Assembly (NCBI GenBank): GCA_003219995.1
Contig: QHRC01000071.1
Coordinates: forward strand, 1-24,023
Reading direction: 5' to 3'
Length of the DNA: 24,023 nt
DNA from: Verrucomicrobiota bacterium
GTDB lineage: Bacteria; Verrucomicrobiota; Verrucomicrobiia; Chthoniobacterales; UBA10450
The translations under genes were made by a program, and so were the position numbers. Numbering within the stretch: position 1 is the first letter of the stretch; the number at the start of each line of letters is the position of its first letter. Below the pieces are notes generated by a model that was given only the letters and a program-made list of their open reading frames with translations, was not told the origin of the DNA and did no database searches. Positions 15,625-22,457 of this stretch are shown here, in pieces.

Positions 15625-16629
15625 TTAGCGAGGTCTGTTCCGCGGAGTTGGAGTTGATTTCGCCTTCGTGCTTTTGCGCACGGTGATGGTGGCTTCGCCA
15701 GGAGTGGCTGCGGGCGAGGCTGCCGGATATTTCTTGGTGCTCGGCCAGATCAAGCGCCACGGCTGCGCTTTCACCGTCTCGCTAAATTCTTTGATGTTCT
15801 CGCCCGCGGGACCGAGATCGGTGATCATCGATTTCAATTTCTGTGACGATTCGCGGAAATTTTGCAAGCTAACCCGAATATTGTCGCTCTTGCCCAATTG
15901 ATCGCTAATTTGCTCTATGTTGGTGAGCGAATGGGAAAACGCGCTGTCGGGCGCGGTTAGATCGACAAGGTGTTCGCTAAAAGTTTTGAACTGGCCGAGA
16001 GCTTGATTGAGCTCGGAGTTTTCATCGGTGATGTGATTGATATTTTGCGCTGTTTGTTCGAGTTCCTTCATCGTGGTAGTGGCTTCGGCCGCGACCGGTT
16101 TGATCACCTCCAGCATTTTCGCCGCCGCTTCGCTAAAATCGGGGGTGCGCTCGCCGGCGAACATTTCGCCGTCGCGCGCTCGGCCGGACGTTTCTGTTCC
16201 CTGCGTGATATCGATCGCCATTTCGCCGAGTAATCCCAGTTGCATGAGCCGCGTTTTGGCATCGCGATAGACGAGCGCACTTATGTCCACTTGAACGTCA
16301 ATACGCACTTCGAATCTCGGCTTGCCGTCCGCTGGCATAGGCGTCGCGTTTGGATCGGGCGGATGCAGCGCGTCGGCTGCCTCCTGTGCGCGCCGATCTT
16401 CTTCCTTTGAGACCGGCGAATACAATCTCTGAACCTGGCCAATCTTACGACCAGCGAGCATGACCGGCGCGCCCTGTTTAATTCCAGCGGCGTTGTCGAG
16501 GTAAATCTTGTAGGTGGCGAGCGGTCGAAAAAGGCCGGGCGCACCGAGGAGGATAAGAGTGAACGTAATCACCGCGAGCGTGCCGACCACGAGAAGGCCG
16601 GTCATGATTTCATTTCGTTGCAATTGCAT
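15625..16629 (-). CDS. mlaD: MCE/MlaD family phospholipid-transport substrate-binding protein
   Basis: A 334-residue protein with one N-terminal membrane anchor (about 10-30), an MCE domain (about 37-160; YKIYLDNAAGIKQGAPVMLAGRKIGQV and LMQLGLLGEMAIDITQG), a long helical region (about 170-290), and a Pro/Thr/Lys-rich tail after the characteristic QPWRLIWPSTKKY. An acidic/proline insert (about 73-102) lies within the MCE domain. It would shuttle lipids across the periplasm with MlaE/F. The ATG at 16627-16629 overlaps the mlaF stop by 20 bases; an internal ATG at 16605 would avoid the overlap, but M1 gives the usual anchor start. Confidence 0.9.
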   Translation of the reverse strand: MQLQRNEIMTGLLVVGTLAVITFTLILLGAPGLFRPLATYKIYLDNAAGIKQGAPVMLAGRKIGQVQRLYSPVSKEEDRRAQEAADALHPPDPNATPMPADGKPRFEVRIDVQVDISALVYRDAKTRLMQLGLLGEMAIDITQGTETSGRARDGEMFAGERTPDFSEAAAKMLEVIKPVAAEATTTMKELEQTAQNINHITDENSELNQALGQFKTFSEHLVDLTAPDSAFSHSLTNIEQISDQLGKSDNIRVSLQNFRESSQKLKSMITDLGPAGENIKEFSETVKAQPWRLIWPSTKKYPAASPAATPGEATITVRKSTKAKSTPTPRNRPR

Positions 16630-17401
16630 CTTGGCTTCCTTCCAGAATGGGGCCTTCGGTGCTGCCGCTCAAGAATTGAGCGACCACCGGATTGGCCGAC
16701 TGTTTAAATTTTTCGGGCTCGGCGTCCTCAATGATTTTGCCTTGATAAAGCATAGCCATTCGCGTGCCGATGCGAAATGCACTCCCCATTTCGTGCGTTA
16801 CGGTGATCGATGTCATCTTCGATTTTTCGCTCAGGCTGATGATCAACTCGTCGATCACGGAAGCGATCACCGGATCGAGACCCGCCACGGGCTCGTCGAA
16901 AAGAATCAGCTCGGGATCCATGACGAGCGCTCGCGCCAGGCTCACTCGTTTTCTCATGCCGCCGCTTAGTTCCGCGGGCAGACCGTCCTTTGAATCCTTC
17001 ATCCCGACAAGCTCCAGCTTTTGATCGACAATTTCGTCGATCTCTTCGCGCGATTTATCGGTTAGTTCCTCAAGTGGCAGCGCAACGTTCTCTCGCACGG
17101 TGCGCGAGCTGAGCAGAGCCGAGTATTGATAAACCATTCCGATCTTTCGGCGCACCTCCTGCAATTTGCGTCGGCGCAGGCGGGTGATTTCGAACTGCTT
17201 GAAGAAAATTGACCCCGAACTCGGCTGCAGAATTCCAAGGATCAGTCGCAGGATCGTGCTCTTGCCGCTGCCGCTTTGTCCCATGATGACAAGACGATCC
17301 TGCGGCCGGACGCTAAGGGAGAGTCCGTTGAGCACTTTTTTTTCCTCGAACTGCATTTCGACCTCGCGCAGCTCCGCGATAATTGAATCTCCCGCGCTCA
17401 T
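16610..17401 (-). CDS. mlaF: MlaF-type ABC transporter ATP-binding protein
   Basis: A 263-residue ATPase of the Mla lipid transporter. Motifs: Walker A GQSGSGKST (41-49), Q-loop MVYQYSALLSSRTVRENVALPL (about 89-110), signature LSGGMRKR (145-152), Walker B LILFDE (165-170) and switch His in TVTHEM. The FDEPVAGLDP and SALLSSRTV segments are typical of MlaF rather than other ABC ATPases. The start is the ATG at 17399-17401, overlapping the mlaE stop by ATGA. The open frame continues upstream to 18253 only because mlaE is frameshifted into it, so the apparent 547-residue fusion is not a real protein. Confidence 0.93.
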   Translation of the reverse strand: MSAGDSIIAELREVEMQFEEKKVLNGLSLSVRPQDRLVIMGQSGSGKSTILRLILGILQPSSGSIFFKQFEITRLRRRKLQEVRRKIGMVYQYSALLSSRTVRENVALPLEELTDKSREEIDEIVDQKLELVGMKDSKDGLPAELSGGMRKRVSLARALVMDPELILFDEPVAGLDPVIASVIDELIISLSEKSKMTSITVTHEMGSAFRIGTRMAMLYQGKIIEDAEPEKFKQSANPVVAQFLSGSTEGPILEGSQDAIATK

Positions 17402-18253
17402 GTTGGGAAAAACACCGTGTAGATAATATTGTAGACGGTATCGAACCCGATCACGGTCGTAATTGCAGTGACCACGCTTGATGTTGTCGATGCTCCAACA
17501 CCGGCCGCCCCGCCTTTGACCGTCAACCCACGATAACAAGCGATCGCGCCGATAAGCAGACCGAACATAAGACTCTTCAATATTCCCGTAATGATGTCGC
17601 GGATGAGCAACGCGTCCTTGACGAGATCGAGAAAGTAGACAAACGCGATGCTGAAATAAGCCTTGCAGACAAGGCTGCTGGCGAAGATGGCCGCGATGTT
17701 CGAGACTGTGGAAAGACATGGCATTAGAAAGAATAGCGCCAGCATGCGCGGCGCGACGAGAAAGCGCAGCGGTCCAATTCATCGCTTCGACTTCCTCGGA
17801 GACCTGCATCGTCCCGAGCTCGGCTGTAAACGCGGCGCCGATGCGCGCGGCCAACATAATACCGGTAAGCAACGGCCCCAGTTCTCGCGTAAAGCCGATG
17901 GCAACCACGCCGGGAACCAATCGCTCGGTCCCAAATCGTTGTAGCTGGTAGCCAGTCAACAAGGCCATCGTTAGACCGAGGAAGAACGATACCAGTCCGG
18001 CCAGTGGCACCGAATCGACACCGGCGCGCTCAGTATGGCGAAAAAAGCTGGCGGCGCGGAAGGGCACGCGTCCTTGTCCGATGCGCTCGAGCGTCTCCTC
18101 GAAGGTTTGAACGATGAACCAGAACATGCTGCCCACTTCGCGCAGAAAATTGCGGCCAAGGGCACCGATTCCTTGCACGACCTCCACTGGATTTGCCGGC
18201 AGGGTTTGACTATCTGCGCGAGTATTGGCCATGGTCACGGCAAGTTGCCTCAT
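17398..18253 (-). pseudogene. mlaE: mlaE-type permease, frameshifted
   Basis: The 5' part (18253 to about 17777) encodes a normal MlaE N-terminus: an amphipathic start, VPLAGLVSFFLGLTMALLTGYQL, FTRELGPLLTGIMLAARIGAAFTAELGTMQVSEEVEAMN. The 3' part (17766-17398) continues in another frame with RFLVAPRMLALFFLMPCLSTVSN through to VYNIIYTVFFPT. Between Asn and the RFLVAPR segment only 10 bases remain where the family has about 7 codons, so roughly 11 bases seem lost at 17767-17776. The 5' frame then runs on into mlaF. Start: TTG/ATG choices exist at 18253 and 18232. If real, lipid import by this Mla system would fail unless another MlaE exists. A sequence error is possible. Confidence 0.82.
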
Positions 18254-18376
18254 CTGGCGATCGGGAAAAGAAGAAAATGTGAAACGCGACTTACGTTGGA
18301 TATTAAGATCGAAATCCCGGGTGATTTAATCATGGATGAAAGCCTTCGACATCGTGGAGGATAGGCGTCTAAAGTT

Positions 18377-19407
18377 TTGCCGATAGTTGTGTGTTGGCGA
18401 TCCAAATCCCTTGTCGCAGTTGCGCTATTGGCCACAACGGCATTCAATCAAACGCGGTCTCAGGAAAGCAGCGCGAAAAATCCCGCGACTAACCAAATGA
18501 TGCAAACTAACGAGAAAAAGTTCGGGCTCGTCATTCACGGTGGCGCGGGAACGATCGAGCGCAGCAAGATGACACCAGAAGGTGAACGTGAATATCGCGC
18601 TGGCTTGGAACGCGCTCTGGCTGCCGGTTATGAAATCTTAAAGCGCGGCGGCTCAAGTCTTGACGCGACCGAAGCCGCCGTGCGCGTCCTGGAAGACGAT
18701 CCACATTTCAACGCTGGCAAAGGCGCGGTCTTCACGAGCGCTGGCACGAACGAATTGGACGCAGCCATCATGGACGGGAAGACGCTCAAGGCCGGCACGG
18801 TCGCGAGTTTAAAGCACATCAAAAACCCAGTAAGCCTGGCGCGGCTGGTCATGGAAAAATCGGGACACGTCATGATGGATGGCGAAGGCGCCGAAATCTT
18901 CGCGAGGGAAAACGGCCTACAACTTGTCGATCAAAAATATTTCTTCACGCAGGAACGATGGGACGCGCTCCAGAAAATCAAGAAAGCTGAAAGAAGCAGC
19001 GGCGTCGGTGAAAAAAAATTCATTATTACCGATCAAGATCGACATGGCACGGTGGGCGCGGTCGCGCTTGATCAACAAGGGAATCTCGGCGAATTGGCGA
19101 TTCACCCATTATTGGCGGTGGCACTTACGCGAACAATGCGACCTGCGCGGTCTCGGCCACCGGCGATGGCGAATATTTCATTCGCGCGACTGCGGCGCAC
19201 GACATTTCCGCCTTGATGGAGTACCGCGGGATGAAATTAGAGGAGGCCGCGCAAATCGTGCTCGATAAAGTCGCGAAGCTCGGCGGCGCGGGCGGAGTGA
19301 TTGCGATCGATGCGAAAGGCAATATAGCGCTGCCGTTCAATACCTCTGGCATGTACCGGGGACATGTCGATCTTGACGGCAAATTCGCTGTAGAAATTTA
19401 CAAATAG
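18377..19407 (+). pseudogene. iaaA: Isoaspartyl peptidase / L-asparaginase (Ntn hydrolase), internal deletion
   Basis: A family of self-cleaving N-terminal-threonine hydrolases that degrade isoaspartyl dipeptides and asparagine. Fragment 1 (18377-19095) has an export-like N-terminus (LVAVALLATTAF), FGLVIHGGAGTIERS, FNAGKGAVFTSAGTNELDAAIMDG and the cleavage-site threonine T225 in DRHGTVGAVALD. Fragment 2 (19096-19407) resumes in another frame at GDSPIIGGGTYANNATCAVS and ends normally with LPFNTSGMYRG. The 17 or so residues that normally join them, including the substrate-binding TSTGG loop, are missing: 8 bases remain where about 51 are expected, so about 43 are deleted. Short GGCGA repeats at 19088 and 19096 flank the join. 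The start is uncertain (TTG 18377 or GTG 18389). Confidence 0.88.
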
Positions 19408-19414
19408 AAAAGTA

Positions 19415-19439
19415 GCGCAACCTTCCAGGTTGCGCTTTT
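19415..19439 (+). terminator. Rho-independent terminator after the isoaspartyl peptidase gene
   Basis: GCGCAACCT (19415-19423) pairs exactly with AGGTTGCGC (19427-19435) over a TCC loop, followed by TTTT. It starts 8 bases after the stop codon at 19407. Confidence 0.7.
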
Positions 19440-19443
19440 AACT

Positions 19444-19464
19444 AGGCGCTTGGCACAAGCGCCT
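19444..19464. repeat. Second 9-bp hairpin directly after the terminator
   Basis: AGGCGCTTG (19444-19452) and CAAGCGCCT (19456-19464) are perfect complements with a GCA loop. Together with the terminator 8 bases upstream it forms a pair of back-to-back hairpins ahead of the glycosyltransferase start at 19482. It may be part of a REP/BIME-like dispersed unit. Confidence 0.55.
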
Positions 19465-19481
19465 CTACAACCATCTCGTTC

Positions 19482-20194
19482 ATGTTGCCCGCGTTTTCTG
19501 TTGTCATTCCTTGCTTTAACGAAGCCGCCCGGATCGGCAGTACCATCCGCGCCTCGCTCGATTATCTCGTTAGCGTTAGTCCGGAGAGCGAATTGATCGT
19601 CGTGAACGATGGCTCGACCGACGCGACGTCGACAATTGCTCGTGAAAGCTTAGTCGGCGCAAAAATTGAAACCCGTCTACTTGAAAATTTTCCGAACCGC
19701 GGCAAGGGCGCGGCTGTTCGAAAAGGGCTGTTGGCGGCGCAAAGACCGATCGCCCTGTTTTTCGATGCGGATCTCTCCACTCCGCTTGAAGAAACTCCGA
19801 AAGTGATCGGGCCGATCGCAGATGACGATGTCGATCTTGCCTTTGGATCGCGCGGTCTGATCGGAGTTTGATCGGTCACCGCCAGCCATGGCGGCGCGAA
19901 ACCGCCGGTCGCATTTTTAATCTGCTCGTTCGAATTGCGACCGGTCTTCCGTTTTGGGACACACAGTGCGGCTTCAAAGCTTTTCGCCTCGAGGTTTGCC
20001 GGCCAATTTTGGAAGTGGCGCGAATCGAAGGGTTCGCTTTCGATGTCGAACTCCTTTATCTCGCGCAGCGCGCCGGAATGCGCCTCCGCGAGATTCCGGT
20101 GCGCTGGAATCATCGGGAAGGCAGCAAAGTTCATTTCATTCACGACAGCTTGCGGATGCTGCGCGAGGTGATCGCGCTGCGAATAAAACTGTAG
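19482..20194 (+). pseudogene. Family 2 glycosyltransferase (dolichyl-phosphate glucosyl/mannosyltransferase-like), 1-nt frameshift
   Basis: The GT-A domain begins FSVVIPCFNEAARIGSTI, then VVNDGSTDAT, NRGKGAAVRKGLL and the metal-binding FFD95-A-D97-LSTP. It would transfer a sugar to a polyprenyl phosphate at the inner membrane face. The frame closes at a TGA (19869-19871), but the next frame continues the family without loss: reading GAT from 19859 gives DRSLIGHRQPWRRE, matching the usual DRSLIGVHQPWYRE, then RIFNLLVRIATGLPFWDTQCGFKAF and LREIPVRWNH. One base is missing just before 19859. Repaired length is about 237 residues, normal for soluble Alg5/DPM-like members. The TAG stop (20192-20194) lies inside dispersed repeat copy B. 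It could be a sequencing error. Confidence 0.88.
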
Positions 20195-20268
20195 CCGCCG
20201 CTGTCCTCAGCGGCAGAAGGCCAGGAAATGATCCGGGTTCTGGCGTCAGAGACGGCGGCAGCTACAAC
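20191..20268. repeat. Dispersed ~78-bp inverted repeat, copy B (inverted)
   Basis: Reverse-complemented, this copy aligns end to end with copy C: GTTGTAGCTGCCGCCGTCTC at one end and CTTCTGCCGCTGAGGACAGC at the other. Ends GTAGCCGCCGCTGTCC and GGCGGCAGCTAC form an inverted pair. Its first bases overlap the glycosyltransferase stop codon. Another short palindrome, CCCGCG-GT-CGCGGG, follows at 20289-20302. Confidence 0.75.
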
Positions 20269-20337
20269 GCATACGCAAAGCGGCGCGTCCCGCGGTCGCG
20301 GGATCGATCTTGCGCGCCTGCTTGAATCAACTGGTCG

Positions 20338-20751
20338 CTATTTCTTAACGATTTCAGCGTTCTCGATCATGGCGATTCCATCGCGTTCGGCAATTTTTCC
20401 TTTCACCGTGATAGTCTTGCCCGCGTATTCGGCGAGTTGATCGTTCATCGGTTTATGATCGCCGACAATGAGATACGCCTTGCCTTCACTGGTGATGCCG
20501 ACTGGAGCGCCGCCTTTAATGCACTTGGCCGCGCACGCAGCGTGTTTGTCGCCCATCGCATTGTGATCGAGGTAGCACATCATATCGACTACTTCGCCCG
20601 TGACAGTTTTGCTCGCGGCCGCGTCCAGTTTTTCCTTGCCGTGCTCGTGTTCTTCGGCAAGTGCGAGCGGCGAAAAAGCCAAAGCCGCAGTGAACGCGAA
20701 AGCTACCGCGACTTTCAAAACCGTGGGTTTGTTTGGTGTTGAATTAAACAT
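20338..20751 (-). CDS. Small secreted Cys/His protein of unknown function
   Basis: A 137-residue exported protein: signal peptide (about 1-32, cleavage near LALA|EE), a short His/Glu/Lys linker, then a compact domain from about residue 48. Cys59, His63, His70, Cys73 and Cys77 are clustered (MMCYLDH...HAACAAKC) and could bind a metal or heme or form disulfides. The rest has an OB-fold-like strand pattern (TVTGEVVDM ... GKAYLIVGD ... GKTITVKGKIAE ... IAMIENAEIV). I have seen similar unnamed secreted proteins in other environmental bacteria but cannot assign a function. It lies downstream of carA on the same strand but is separated by repeat copy C, so it probably has its own promoter. Confidence 0.82.
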   Translation of the reverse strand: MFNSTPNKPTVLKVAVAFAFTAALAFSPLALAEEHEHGKEKLDAAASKTVTGEVVDMMCYLDHNAMGDKHAACAAKCIKGGAPVGITSEGKAYLIVGDHKPMNDQLAEYAGKTITVKGKIAERDGIAMIENAEIVKK

Positions 20752-20797
20752 GAATCGAATGTCTGCCGATTTGTTGCGCGGTCAATTCATTGTGTGC

Positions 20798-20875
20798 GTT
20801 GTAGCTGCCGCCGTCTCTGGCGGCAGATTGCGACGTGATTCTGGTCTTTCTGCCCGTGAGGACAGCGGCAGCTAG
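20798..20875. repeat. Dispersed ~78-bp inverted repeat, copy C
   Basis: Starts GTTGTAGCTGCCGCCGTCTC and ends GAGGACAGCGGCAGCTAG; the terminal TAGCTGCCGC and GCGGCAGCTA are exact complements. It lies between the carA stop and the small secreted protein's start, so it would be in the 3' part of carA mRNA. Same orientation as copy A and opposite to copy B. Confidence 0.78.
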
Positions 20876-20883
20876 AGCGCTGA

Positions 20884-22029
20884 TTATTTTTTCTCCTTCT
20901 CAATGAGATCGGCAAACTGCCCGAAGAAGTAGGAGGCATCATGGGGCCCGGGCGCGGCTTCTGGATGATATTGCACACTGAAAATCGGCAATTCTTTATG
21001 GCGCATTCCTTCCACCGTTCCGTCATTCAAATTGATATGAGTGACCTCAACATTCGACGGCAACGATTCCGGATCGACCGCAAAACCATGGTTTTGCGCG
21101 GTGATCGCGACCTTCCCGCTCTTTAGGTCTTTTACCGGCTGATTCGCGCCGCGATGGCCGAATTTTAGTTTGAATGTCGATCCGCCAAACGCGAAACCAA
21201 GAATTTGATGGCCGAGACAAATTCCGAAGATCGGTATTTTACCCATCAAACCGCCGACCGCTTTGTGCGTGTAGGGGAGTGCGGCCGGGTCGCCGGGACC
21301 GTTGGAAAGAAAAACTCCGTCGGGACCGAGCGCGATCACTTCCTCAGCGGTTGTCGATGCGGGAACAACGGTAACGCCGAATCGTTTCTGGCGCAGCAAG
21401 CGCAAGATGTTTTGTTTGATCCCGTAATCGTAAGCGACAACGCGAAATCGGATCGGCGGCAGCGACGGCTGATTCGTCTCGCTTCCATTCGCGATTGTCC
21501 ACGGTTTGCTCAGTTCATCATTTGGATCCCATTGATAAACTTCGGGCGTGGAAACTTCGCGCACGTAATCCATGCCGATCACGCCCTCGCCTTCGATCGC
21601 GCGCTGTATCGCTTCTCTTGGTGAGATTTCCTCCGTCGTCAGACATGCCTTCATTGCGCCGCGGGTGCGAAGGTGTCGCGTTAGCGCGCGGGTGTCGATT
21701 CGTTGCACACCGGGGATGTCCCATTTGTGCAAATATTCATCGAGCGACATTTCGGAGCGCCAGTTGCTCGGCGTTTCGCTCAATTCTTCGATGACGAAAC
21801 CGCGCACGTGCGGCGAGCGGCTTTCCTGATCGAGGGAATTGGTTCCGTAGTTACCGATCAACGGATAAGTCATGGCCACGATTTGGCCGCGATAGGAGGG
21901 ATCAGTCAGCACTTCCTGATAACCGGTCATTGCGGTGTTGAAACAAATTTCGCCTACGCGGGTGCCGGTTGCGCCAAATGATTCGCCCTCAAAATGTCTG
22001 CCGTCTTCAAGGGCGAGTATGGCGCGCAT
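20884..22029 (-). CDS. carA: Carbamoyl-phosphate synthase small (glutaminase) subunit
   Basis: CarA hydrolyses glutamine and channels ammonia to CarB to make carbamoyl phosphate for arginine and pyrimidine synthesis. The 381-residue protein is a normal length. N-terminal domain: [38 protein letters not shown], and [11 protein letters not shown]-terminal class I glutaminase: FLSNGPGDP (240-248), the nucleophile C271 in [11 protein letters not shown], and the H355/E357 pair in [12 protein letters not shown]. The ATG is at 22027-22029. No carB is adjacent in the window. An 8-bp hairpin lies 47 bases upstream of the start. Confidence 0.97.
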   Translation of the reverse strand: MRAILALEDGRHFEGESFGATGTRVGEICFNTAMTGYQEVLTDPSYRGQIVAMTYPLIGNYGTNSLDQESRSPHVRGFVIEELSETPSNWRSEMSLDEYLHKWDIPGVQRIDTRALTRHLRTRGAMKACLTTEEISPREAIQRAIEGEGVIGMDYVREVSTPEVYQWDPNDELSKPWTIANGSETNQPSLPPIRFRVVAYDYGIKQNILRLLRQKRFGVTVVPASTTAEEVIALGPDGVFLSNGPGDPAALPYTHKAVGGLMGKIPIFGICLGHQILGFAFGGSTFKLKFGHRGANQPVKDLKSGKVAITAQNHGFAVDPESLPSNVEVTHINLNDGTVEGMRHKELPIFSVQYHPEAAPGPHDASYFFGQFADLIEKEKK

Positions 22030-22075
22030 TGTCGGGAGCGATTGTCGATGTTAGCCGGAAAATTTCAACTGATGG

Positions 22076-22097
22076 ATCGAGCAATCCCTTGCTCGAT
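22076..22097 (-). promoter_or_regulatory. Hairpin in the carA leader
   Basis: ATCGAGCA (22076-22083) and TGCTCGAT (22090-22097) are exact complements with a six-base loop. It lies in the carA leader, after the upstream terminator. No pyrimidine-attenuation feature (leader peptide or U-run) is evident, so a regulatory role is speculative. Confidence 0.3.
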
Positions 22098-22148
22098 ACT
22101 AAAGTTATGCGGCGAAGCGGCCGATCCACCCAAGTCAATCGCAAACAA

Positions 22149-22182
22149 AAATGCCCGAGTCGAAGTTTCGACTCGGGCATTT
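22149..22182 (-). terminator. Strong rho-independent terminator after the candidate 6S RNA
   Basis: A perfect 16-bp inverted repeat (22149-22164 and 22167-22182; core TGCCCGAGTCGAA) separated by two bases. On the minus strand the stem is followed by TTTTTGTTTG, a good U-tract. It terminates transcription coming from pheT or from the structured RNA at 22183-22380 and separates them from carA. The A-run on the other side could also let it act on the plus strand. Confidence 0.85.
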
Positions 22183-22380
22183 CCAAAATTTTTACCCCGC
22201 CGGTGCCGTTTAGGCGGATGGCCCGTTCCCTTTCGGTAAAGGGCGGATGACCGTCGCCGCAGCGTCTGACTTCCAATTAAGGCGTGTCATTTTCTCCGCG
22301 CGACCGAGCCTCCTTGCTTGATCAACTATCGGTTCGGGCATCACACCTGTAATCTCGAACATCGCAGGGTAAATTTTAGA
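22183..22380 (-). ncRNA. ssrS: Candidate 6S RNA (structured noncoding RNA)
   Basis: About 195 bases between pheT and carA have no good ORF but fold plausibly. The ends pair as a terminal stem (minus-strand TTTACCCTGC at 22364-22373 with GCGGGGTAAA), extended with AT pairs. Inside are a hairpin CCCTTT-ACCG-AAAGGG on the 3' side, as in the 6S central bubble, and a segment GCTCGGTCGCGCGGAGAA that resembles the E. coli 6S GCUCGGUCCGUCCGAGAA. CTGCGGCGAC and CATCCGCC near the 3' side also recall 6S. A strong terminator follows at once. A location downstream of pheT fits the pheT-zapA-ssrS order of several phyla, though no zapA is present. 6S RNA would bind and inhibit housekeeping RNA polymerase. 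It was recognised by eye only, so another structured RNA is possible. Confidence 0.55.
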
Positions 22381-22446
22381 GAGCCGCCGGTTGAGAGTTG
22401 AGCGAAAAGCACTGGTTTCCTACCCAACCCTCAACGAACGGCTCTC
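22379..22446 (-). repeat. Long imperfect hairpin between pheT and the structured RNA
   Basis: Outer arms GAGAGCCG (22379-22386) and CGGCTCTC (22439-22446) are exact complements. After a three-base mismatch the pairing resumes with GTTGAG/CTCAAC and GTTG/CAAC. It begins 12 bases after the pheT stop and ends where the candidate 6S RNA begins. It may protect the pheT 3' end, terminate weakly, or be another repeat element; no T-run follows. TAAAAT on the minus strand just beyond it (22373-22378) could be a -10 element for the RNA. Confidence 0.6.
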
Positions 22447-22457
22447 ACTTCAAAGAA

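Noticed and set aside
16610..18253. A 547-residue MlaE-MlaF fusion protein
   Set aside because: The middle part (about residues 160-283) is non-family sequence caused by reading mlaE in the wrong frame; the true mlaE C-terminus is in another frame and ends at 17398 with a normal ATGA overlap with mlaF.
19854..19871. Programmed ribosomal frameshift in the glycosyltransferase
   Set aside because: No slippery heptamer or downstream pseudoknot is evident at the site, and the family does not use recoding. A simple indel or error is more likely.
22183..22380. RNase P RNA, tmRNA or SRP RNA in the pheT-carA gap
   Set aside because: It is too short for RNase P RNA or tmRNA, and no tRNA-like acceptor end or SRP GGAAGGAAGCA-type core is present.
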